Positions 5,594 through 10,939 of a stretch of 10,939 nucleotides of DNA are shown here, in pieces (position 1 is the first letter of the stretch; each line of letters begins with the position of its first letter). Below the pieces are notes generated by a model. That model did no database searches. It worked only from the letters and a program-made list of their open reading frames with translations, and was not told where the DNA came from. Both the position numbers and the translations under genes were made by a program. Source of the stretch: JBKBYG01 sp046313435 (GTDB lineage: Bacteria > Pseudomonadota > Alphaproteobacteria > Rickettsiales > Arcanibacteraceae). The stretch spans positions 1-10,939 of the forward strand of contig JBKBYG010000044.1 in the NCBI GenBank assembly GCA_046313435.1, read 5' to 3'.

Positions 5594-6490
5594 ATGAGAC
5601 TATTAGATTATCTTCCAAAAGTTCAAGGAACCTATAGGGAAAATGCAAGCCTTAGTAAAACAAACTGGTTTAATGTCGGTGGACCTGCTGAGATTTTATA
5701 TAAACCAAAAGATGCTGAAGACCTTGCATTTTTCCTAAAAAATAAACCTAGGAATATTACTTATATTGTCATTGGATGTGGTTCAAATTTAATTGTTAGG
5801 GATAAAGGAATTGAAGGTGTTGTTATCAAACTTACCCGTGAGTTTACTAGCTGTATAGCTGATAAAGATCTAATTACAGTCGGAGCAGGGTGTTTAAGCT
5901 ATAATCTAGCTATGTTTGCTATGAATAATTCAATTGGTGGAATAGAGTTTTTAAGCGGAATACCTGGAACTATAGGAGGTAATTTGGCAATGAATGCAGG
6001 TGCTTATGGAGGAGATATATCCTCAATCTTACAAACTGCAATATTACTTGATGATCAAGGCAATTTTCATGAGTTAACAAGCAATGATATAGGTTATTTT
6101 TATCGTGGTAATAACTTGCCTAAAAATTGGATTTTTACTGCTTGCAAGCTTAAAGGCTATATAGAAGATTATAATATAATTAAAGTAAAAATTGATGATA
6201 TATCAATAAAAAGAGAGCAAACTCAACCGGTTAGAACAAAAACTTCAGGAAGTACGTTCAAAAATCCTATTGAAGGTAAAAAAGCTTGGCAATTAATTGA
6301 TGAAGCAGGATGTAGAGGGCTTAAAATAGGTGGAGCCATAGTTTCAGAAAAACATTGCAATTTTTTCATTAATGAAAATAATGCAACTGCTAAGGATTTA
6401 GAAATTTTAGGAGAAGAAGTTAGAAAAAGAGTAAAAGAAAAAACAGGTGTAGAGCTTGAGTGGGAAATAAAAATTATTGGTAAGGGATAA
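5594..6490 (+). CDS. murB: UDP-N-acetylenolpyruvoylglucosamine reductase MurB
   Basis: MurB is a cytoplasmic FAD enzyme. It uses NADPH to reduce UDP-GlcNAc-enolpyruvate to UDP-MurNAc, the second committed step of peptidoglycan synthesis. The 298-residue protein fits the shorter type II class. It has the FAD-binding segment GCGSNLIVRD (61-70), the SGIPGTIGGNLAMNAGAYGG signature (121-140), YRG (170-172), KTSGSTFKNP (216-225) with the catalytic proton-donor Ser220, and HCNFFIN (254-260). The C-terminal LEWEIKIIG carries the conserved acidic residue region. All expected motifs are present, which implies that the organism makes peptidoglycan precursors. The Shine-Dalgarno is weak. The gene is not next to murC, ddl or ftsQ, its frequent neighbours in alphaproteobacteria. 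Confidence 0.97.
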   Translation: MRLLDYLPKVQGTYRENASLSKTNWFNVGGPAEILYKPKDAEDLAFFLKNKPRNITYIVIGCGSNLIVRDKGIEGVVIKLTREFTSCIADKDLITVGAGCLSYNLAMFAMNNSIGGIEFLSGIPGTIGGNLAMNAGAYGGDISSILQTAILLDDQGNFHELTSNDIGYFYRGNNLPKNWIFTACKLKGYIEDYNIIKVKIDDISIKREQTQPVRTKTSGSTFKNPIEGKKAWQLIDEAGCRGLKIGGAIVSEKHCNFFINENNATAKDLEILGEEVRKRVKEKTGVELEWEIKIIGKG

Positions 6491-6510
6491 ATTTTTCTTA
6501 AGTTTAGAAT

Positions 6511-6533
6511 GAAAGGAGCAATACACTCCTTTC
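6511..6533. terminator. Hairpin between convergent murB and the orphan gene
   Basis: GAAAGGAG (6511-6518) and CTCCTTTC (6526-6533) pair perfectly around a 7-base loop. The hairpin lies in the 56-base gap between the murB stop and the stop of the minus-strand gene, the expected place for a shared terminator. No T-run follows on either strand, so efficiency is doubtful. Confidence 0.5.
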
Positions 6534-6546
6534 GCGAATAATAAAT

Positions 6547-7047
6547 TTAACTGCCTATATCAGATTCCTCAACCTTAATGTCACCAACCATGTCTATTTG
6601 AAAATGTGGTGGAAGTGGATCAATAGGATGCCTGCAGTGATAATCAAGTAATATTGCAGGTTCTATATTATTTAACATTAATACTTCTACATTACTTATT
6701 TCGTTCAATTCCAGATCTTCAAGCATATAATTAGAATCTTCTGGAAGTATTTCTTGAGTGTTAAAGTTTATTTGCTCATCTAAAGATTTTTCAAGATTGT
6801 TTTTAATCTGGATAATATCCTCTGCAATAACTGCTGATGATTTGATCTCGTTCCAAACTTCTTTCGTAAAAATTTCTAATCTACCTCCTGGGTCCATAGA
6901 TGGTAGGGTTTTTGTGAATTTAAATTCTACATTTTGAGCACCGCTTTTATCAGCTTCAAATTTCAATTCCACAGTAATCTTACTTGGATTAGTCTGTAAA
7001 GTTTCAATTGATTGTATTTCCTCTGAATGCAACATCATATCTACCAT
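6547..7047 (-). CDS. Hypothetical acidic protein, 166 residues, unrecognised
   Basis: I do not recognise this protein. It is strongly acidic, especially in its second half (for example QEILPEDSNYMLEDLELNEI). It has a beta-like segment near residues 22-48 (KITVELKFEADKSG then NVEFKFTKTLPS) and a proline/histidine cluster (YHCRHPIDPLPPHF, 136-149). There is no signal peptide or membrane segment. The ATG is preceded by AGGAA about 6 bases upstream, and a near-perfect promoter lies at 7078-7106, so it is very probably a real and well transcribed gene. It follows the ankyrin gene on the same strand but is separated from it by a terminator. A secreted or regulatory protein is possible but would be guesswork. 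Confidence 0.75.
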   Translation of the reverse strand: MVDMMLHSEEIQSIETLQTNPSKITVELKFEADKSGAQNVEFKFTKTLPSMDPGGRLEIFTKEVWNEIKSSAVIAEDIIQIKNNLEKSLDEQINFNTQEILPEDSNYMLEDLELNEISNVEVLMLNNIEPAILLDYHCRHPIDPLPPHFQIDMVGDIKVEESDIGS

Positions 7048-7077
7048 AGTTATTCCTTTTTTTAATTTATATACGTA

Positions 7078-7106
7078 ATTGTAAACTAAAATTAAGATAT
7101 TGTCAA
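7078..7106 (-). promoter_or_regulatory. Strong sigma-70-type promoter of the acidic orphan gene
   Basis: On the minus strand a perfect TTGACA (-35, 7101-7106) is separated by exactly 17 bases from TACAAT (-10, 7078-7083), which matches at five of six positions. Transcription should begin near 7071 and give a leader of about 24 bases that contains the AGGAA ribosome binding site. This is the best promoter match in the window. Confidence 0.72.
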
Positions 7107-7140
7107 TAAAATGTTAATACGTTAGCTTTTGATTTATAAA

Positions 7141-7194
7141 TATAAAAAATCTTATAAGATGGTATCTAAATTTATAAGAGAAGTTTAGATACCA
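7141..7194 (-). terminator. Terminator of the ankyrin-repeat gene
   Basis: Just past the ankyrin gene's stop, TGGTATCTAAA (7160-7170) pairs with TTTAGATACCA (7184-7194) over 11 base pairs with a 13-base loop. Read on the minus strand, this is followed by the perfect palindrome ATCTTATAAGAT (7149-7160) and then a T-run (A-run 7144-7149). This tandem arrangement separates the ankyrin gene from the promoter at 7078-7106. Confidence 0.7.
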
Positions 7195-7200
7195 AGTAGC

Positions 7201-8364
7201 TTATCTTTTTTGACTATTCTTATCAATGGAACTTGGGGTATTAGGAAGAGGAGGTTGAGTAGCTTGTGCATCAACTTTTTTACTGTCAGGTTTTATTAAA
7301 TCAGCTTCTATCTTTATTTTCAAATCTTTAAATGCTTTTTTCTCAATTGGCTTCAAACCAAAAAATTCAAATAATTTGTCAAATAATTTTGATATTGCTT
7401 CACCTTTGTTTTGGCTAGTATTTTTAGATTTTTTCTTCGCCCCAACAATACTATCATATAAAGTTTCGACATCCTTTTTAAGTTCAGCTTTTTTATCTTT
7501 ATCTAAAAGTAAATAATCTTCTATTTTAGTTGTAATTGTTGTTGTAAATGCTTCTTTATTATTTGCTTCAAGATCATTTGGCTTAACCTTAACCTCTTTA
7601 ACTACCTCTTTAAAAATATCACTCATCGCATTTTGCATATATTTATTGAAATACTTTTGTTCAATTTTACTTAAAGTTTCTTCATTAATTCTTTTGTCCT
7701 GAAGTTTTTTAAATAATAATTTTTCAATTTCAGGCTGACCTTTAGCATAATCAAAGACAGTTATCTCTTCCATGTTAAAAGTTTTATTTAAGATAATGCT
7801 TTTAGAGCATAATAGTGAATCTACAATTACTTTTTTAATAGAATTATCTTCCAAATTTATTGCAAGTAAAAGAGGGCTAGGCCCTCGTACTGGTCCTGAT
7901 TGAACTCCAAATCCAACACGAGCTCCGCTTATTTCTATCTCTACTTCTTGGTTTACATCGACCCCGGCTTCAATAAGCATTTTAACTATATTAGCATTGC
8001 CTGATTTAATTGCTTTAGTAAGAAGCGAATCAGGATATTGATTTGCTCCTTTTGAATCAAAATTTTTATTCTTTTTTGGGCTTATAAAATTCTTATCAAA
8101 ACCTAAATCACATATTCTTTGTACTGCGGCTTCATTTTTATCACTTATTGCTTGATACAAGGATTTAGAATTATTTTTTAATTTGGTTTCAATTTTGTTA
8201 AATATATCAGAAGAATTTGGTTTATCTTTAGGTATAGATTTTATGACCTCATCATCAATAAAATATTGATCAATTCTAAGTAAATTTTTTATCCATAGTA
8301 AATCATCTTTTTGAATTGCAGCTATTAATCTTGCTTTATCTTGTTTTTGTTGTTCTGTTAACAT
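7201..8364 (-). CDS. Ankyrin-repeat protein with proline-rich basic tail
   Basis: This 387-residue protein has one clear ankyrin repeat at about 112-138 (LLTKAIKSGNANIVKMLIEA then GVDVN). More degenerate copies lie before it (about 68-92, YQAISDKNEAAVQRICDLGF) and after it (about 162-190, PSPLLLAINLEDNSIKKVIV). The rest is lysine/glutamate-rich helix (about 215-360). It ends in a tail with a short polyproline motif (QPPLPNTPSS) and a basic terminus (KNSQKR). Ankyrin proteins bind protein partners, and in intracellular bacteria several are type IV effectors. That role is not shown here, although the hydrophilic, basic C-terminus is compatible. There is no N-terminal signal peptide. The start follows GAGGG about 4-5 bases upstream. 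It lies 52 bases after the oxidase-like gene. Confidence 0.82.
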   Translation of the reverse strand: MLTEQQKQDKARLIAAIQKDDLLWIKNLLRIDQYFIDDEVIKSIPKDKPNSSDIFNKIETKLKNNSKSLYQAISDKNEAAVQRICDLGFDKNFISPKKNKNFDSKGANQYPDSLLTKAIKSGNANIVKMLIEAGVDVNQEVEIEISGARVGFGVQSGPVRGPSPLLLAINLEDNSIKKVIVDSLLCSKSIILNKTFNMEEITVFDYAKGQPEIEKLLFKKLQDKRINEETLSKIEQKYFNKYMQNAMSDIFKEVVKEVKVKPNDLEANNKEAFTTTITTKIEDYLLLDKDKKAELKKDVETLYDSIVGAKKKSKNTSQNKGEAISKLFDKLFEFFGLKPIEKKAFKDLKIKIEADLIKPDSKKVDAQATQPPLPNTPSSIDKNSQKR

Positions 8365-8391
8365 TTTACCCTCATAAGTTATTTTTAATAA

Positions 8392-8397
8392 ATTATA
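8392..8397 (-). promoter_or_regulatory. -10 box candidate for the ankyrin-repeat gene
   Basis: An exact TATAAT lies on the minus strand 27 bases before the ATG, inside the 52-base gap after the oxidase-like gene. At 17 bases upstream only TTAGTT is present, a poor -35. The gene may instead be co-transcribed with the upstream gene. Confidence 0.35.
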
Positions 8398-8416
8398 AAG
8401 GCTAAAAGTTAATTAA

Positions 8417-9733
8417 CTAATAAATTACTTTTGTATTTTTATTTTTCGCTACTAATTTTGTACAGATTATAACGAAAATCAAACCTCCGATAATCGCAAG
8501 CAATCCGCCAAAACCCATAAGTCCCATGCCAAATTTTGCTTTCATACTAAATTCTGCTCCAGGAGTTTTTCTGAGCGCGCCGTAGCCTCCAGACCATGCT
8601 AAACCTGAAATATGAACTAATTGCCCAATTCCATAGCAGTATGCTTGAATGTTAATCCATTTTTTTGCAATTTGAGCATTATAGATCTGCTCAATTGCCT
8701 TATAAGATGCCCCCATTAAGGCGAGAGTGACTCCAACAATTGATCCATGATAATGTGCAGGAATAGTTACATTGCTAGCAGTAATTATTGTTCCAATAGC
8801 TCCTCCTATAAAAAATAATATTATTGAGTTAATAAGTGGAGCATTAAAAATTTTATTTTTAAAAATATTATATATAACTATTATTCCTAGAATTCCTGGT
8901 GCGATTCCACCGAAATACCGCATATGTATTGTGTAAAACTCCTTGTACTCAATGCTATCAATATCATAAATAGATAAAATAATTAATGTTGGAATCACAA
9001 TCAGTAAGTTTAAAATAAAGATGTACTTAACGTTGCTAATGTTACCTATAATAACCAACCATGCGATCATCATTAAATTTACATAACTGAATTGCAAAAT
9101 ATGGCCCATAGCCCAAAAAATTAGCTCATAAAAATAATTATCATCAATAGGATAGTCTAAATTAGAAAGTTTAAATGCTGCTATGAAGAAGCTTAGAATT
9201 GCTATAAAATTAATTATGTTAGTTGTATAAACAGCAAGGTAATTAACTTCACTAAATTTACTATAGTTAAAGCTAAGTATTGCTGCTATAATCTGAATTA
9301 AACTTCCACATATAAAAAGGCCTAAACCAATAAAGAATATTATATTTTTTAATACAGGAATATAATTATTCATCTCTGGATTTCCGTCCATAATAAAAGG
9401 GGAAGCGGCAATTAAAATTGTGCCAAAGAAAGAACTATAAAAAGCTACCTTAGAAAATATACAATATTCTTGCTTTATAATTGTTTGAGAAAATACTGAA
9501 CTAATTGAGATCATCCATATTAGTACTGAAAGGTCAACATGCACAACTAATGCTGTACGAAAAAAATCTCTGTAAGGTATAAATTTTTCTACACCTGGTG
9601 TACGAAGTGCAACAATTAATATTGATAATAATCCAGCAAAAGCAAGGGCGCTAATAGCAAGTTTTAGCCATGATTTAAATAATTTTTCCTTAAATAAGTC
9701 ATTAGTATGAAAATTTATTAATTGAAGTTGCAT
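8417..9733 (-). CDS. Heme-copper oxidase subunit I-like membrane protein
   Basis: This is a 12-helix membrane protein of the heme-copper oxidase subunit I superfamily. Numbered from the ATG at 9733 (438 residues), helix 2 has His65 (VVHVDLSVLIW, low-spin heme ligand). Helix 6 has GHILQF with His211, helix 7 has IHMRYFGG with His270, and IPAHYHGSIVG has the H-x-H pair His327/His329 equivalent to the two helix 10 heme ligands. GQLVHISGLAWSGGYG follows. Where classical oxidases have His-His in helix 7, this protein has Ile269-His270, and the HPEVY tyrosine position is Phe215, so the CuB centre looks incomplete. I recall related alphaproteobacterial proteins labelled cbb3-type subunit I, but no CcoO or CcoP gene is adjacent. 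An ATG at 9769 would add 12 residues. The 9733 start has a better upstream GAGTG. It is divergent from ctaA, which suggests a role in respiration or heme use. Confidence 0.8.
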   Translation of the reverse strand: MQLQLINFHTNDLFKEKLFKSWLKLAISALAFAGLLSILIVALRTPGVEKFIPYRDFFRTALVVHVDLSVLIWMISISSVFSQTIIKQEYCIFSKVAFYSSFFGTILIAASPFIMDGNPEMNNYIPVLKNIIFFIGLGLFICGSLIQIIAAILSFNYSKFSEVNYLAVYTTNIINFIAILSFFIAAFKLSNLDYPIDDNYFYELIFWAMGHILQFSYVNLMMIAWLVIIGNISNVKYIFILNLLIVIPTLIILSIYDIDSIEYKEFYTIHMRYFGGIAPGILGIIVIYNIFKNKIFNAPLINSIILFFIGGAIGTIITASNVTIPAHYHGSIVGVTLALMGASYKAIEQIYNAQIAKKWINIQAYCYGIGQLVHISGLAWSGGYGALRKTPGAEFSMKAKFGMGLMGFGGLLAIIGGLIFVIICTKLVAKNKNTKVIY

Positions 9734-9806
9734 TATAAAACACTCATAAATATGATAATTAAATATCATTTCAATTTAATAGCAAAATATTATAAAATAG
9801 AGCACA

Positions 9807-9831
9807 GATCCTGAAACAAGTTCAGGATGAC
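9807..9831 (+). repeat. Palindromic intergenic repeat, copy 4 (CG-type stem)
   Basis: ATCCTGAA (9808-9815) pairs with TTCAGGAT (9821-9828) around ACAAG and is followed by GAC. It is identical over 25 bases to copy 3 at 2974-2998 read on the opposite strand. It lies in the divergent spacer between the oxidase-like gene and ctaA. Confidence 0.85.
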
Positions 9832-9849
9832 GATTAACCCAATTTGTGC

Positions 9850-9874
9850 GTCATGCTGAACTTGTTTCAGCATC
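9850..9874 (-). repeat. Palindromic intergenic repeat, copy 5 (GC-type stem, inverted)
   Basis: On the minus strand this copy is identical over 25 bases to copy 1 at 2876-2900. It faces copy 4 across an 18-base spacer, so the two copies form a head-to-head pair like the composite elements built from REP sequences. Confidence 0.85.
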
Positions 9875-9931
9875 GTGATTTTACAATAAAGAACCAAGGT
9901 TAGCTATGTTTTTGTAAATGAAATGAACAAA

Positions 9932-9937
9932 TATAAT
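9932..9937 (+). promoter_or_regulatory. -10 box candidate for ctaA
   Basis: An exact TATAAT lies 22 bases before the ctaA ATG. The region 17 bases upstream holds only a T-run (TTTTTG), so the -35 match is poor. The position in a divergent spacer supports a promoter somewhere here. Confidence 0.38.
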
Positions 9938-9959
9938 TTTTAAATAGATATAGAATTTT

Positions 9960-10939
9960 ATGAAAGATCTTGCAATAAATAAAAAAATCGCCATCTGGTT
10001 ATTTATTTCGGCATTTATGGTGTCTTTAATGGTATTAATTGGGGGTTTAACAAGATTAACCCATTCGGGTTTATCCATTGTGGAATGGAAGCCAATTACT
10101 GGGATAATACCTCCTATTTCAGAAAAGGAGTGGATAGAAGAATTTGCAAAATACAAACACTATCCTGAATATAATTTAGTTAATAAGAATATTAAACTTA
10201 AAAATTTTAAACAAATTTACTTAATTGAATATATTCATCGCGCTCTTGGAAGATTAACGGGGTTTGTATTTTTATTGCCCTTACTATGGTTTGGCTTTAA
10301 AAATCAAATAGATTCTAAGCTTAAATTTAACCTATATATCATATTTGCTTTAGGATTTTTACAAGCAATAGTTGGATGGTATATGGTTAAGAGTGGTTTA
10401 GTTAACAAACCGAATGTTAGTCAATATAGATTAGCGTTGCACTTAACTATTGCATTTGTTATTTACGGATTAATATTTTGGAATGGTGTATCTTTATGGA
10501 ACATTAATAGGAGTGAAGATCTTTTTTTGCAAAAAAGATGCAATCTCAATACGTTAGGAAAGATAATTGGGATAATTTCTTTCTTCCAAATTATAATTGG
10601 AGGATTTGTAGCAGGTACAAATGCGGGGCTTATTTATAATGAATTTCCAATGATGGGTAATCATTTCATTCCGAGTGATATTTTTGCTTTAAAACCTATA
10701 TATAAAAATATTTTTGAAAATCCAACGACTATACAGTTTATTCACCGGACTCTTGCAATATCCTTAATTGTTCTTGGAGCAATTATTTTCTTTAAAAGCC
10801 GAAAAACAAGCTTGCTAAAAAACCAAAAAAATTCTATTAATATATTAGTGCTGACACTTGGTTTACAGTTTATCTTGGGTATTATTACATTAATATATCA
10901 TGTCCCAGTTTTTGTTGCGTTAGCCCATCAATTTGGAGC
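9960..10939 (+). CDS. ctaA: Heme A synthase CtaA (3' end beyond window)
   Basis: CtaA (COX15 family) is a membrane enzyme that oxidises the C8 methyl of heme O to the formyl group of heme A, which aa3-type cytochrome oxidase needs. The 326 residues visible match the alphaproteobacterial/mitochondrial type. They include GGLTRLTHSGLSIVEWKPIT (28-47), EYIHRALGRLTG (90-101), PNVSQYRLALHL (151-162), VAGTNAGLIYNEFPMMG (217-233), FIHRTLA (260-266) and ALAHQ (320-324). The four conserved heme-ligand histidines are present (His93, His161, His262, His323). The first seven membrane helices and the start of the last part are visible, and the end lies off the right edge. An in-frame TAG just upstream makes the ATG at 9960 the first possible ATG. 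The Shine-Dalgarno is weak. Confidence 0.96.
   Translation, partial: MKDLAINKKIAIWLFISAFMVSLMVLIGGLTRLTHSGLSIVEWKPITGIIPPISEKEWIEEFAKYKHYPEYNLVNKNIKLKNFKQIYLIEYIHRALGRLTGFVFLLPLLWFGFKNQIDSKLKFNLYIIFALGFLQAIVGWYMVKSGLVNKPNVSQYRLALHLTIAFVIYGLIFWNGVSLWNINRSEDLFLQKRCNLNTLGKIIGIISFFQIIIGGFVAGTNAGLIYNEFPMMGNHFIPSDIFALKPIYKNIFENPTTIQFIHRTLAISLIVLGAIIFFKSRKTSLLKNQKNSINILVLTLGLQFILGIITLIYHVPVFVALAHQFG

Noticed and set aside
8417..9733. NorB-type nitric oxide reductase
   Set aside because: The overall fold is shared, but I see no NorC partner gene and could not confirm the FeB glutamates typical of NorB.
9881..10156. Minus-strand open frame of 91 codons
   Set aside because: It is antisense to the clearly conserved 5' part of ctaA and has no homology signal of its own.

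Overview
This AT-rich window (about 30% G+C by eye) looks like the chromosome of an intracellular alphaproteobacterium of the order Rickettsiales. The evidence is the base composition, the alphaproteobacterial-type heme A synthase and FliJ, single-copy housekeeping genes scattered among ankyrin and Sel1 repeat proteins, and short palindromic intergenic repeats. A flagellar ATPase and its FliJ partner point to a flagellar-gene-bearing lineage (Midichloriaceae/Jidaibacter-like) rather than classical Rickettsia. That placement is inference.

Layout. Positions 1-66 may be the tail of a plus-strand gene. From 109 to 4482 everything is on the minus strand. In transcription order it runs tRNA-Glu(UUC), fliI, a spacer with three hairpin repeats, fliJ, a Sel1-repeat protein, and an unrecognised 254-residue protein that has its own near-consensus promoter and a hairpin/T-run terminator. 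A 299-base spacer follows. Then come two plus-strand housekeeping genes: a uracil-DNA glycosylase-family protein (4782-5360) and murB (5594-6490). The spacer between them holds a long hairpin and a short coding-like remnant.

From 6547 to about 9733 the genes are again on the minus strand. In transcription order they are a 12-helix protein of the heme-copper oxidase subunit I superfamily, an ankyrin-repeat protein with a proline-rich basic tail, and an acidic orphan protein. The orphan has an excellent sigma-70-type promoter (TTGACA, 17 bases, TACAAT). Divergent from the oxidase-like gene, heme A synthase (ctaA) starts at 9960 and runs off the right edge. The divergent spacer carries two more copies of the hairpin repeat.

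How the genes relate. FliI and FliJ are soluble partners of the flagellar type III export gate. CtaA makes heme A for cytochrome oxidase, and the divergent oxidase-like protein may share that respiratory theme. It keeps the heme-ligand histidines but appears to lack one of the three CuB histidines. MurB supplies peptidoglycan precursors. The ankyrin and Sel1 proteins are candidate host-interaction factors by family only. I found no CRISPR array, insertion sequence, prophage or defence system. The most interesting items are the covarying hairpin repeat family, the oxidase-like protein, and two short coding-like remnants in spacers.
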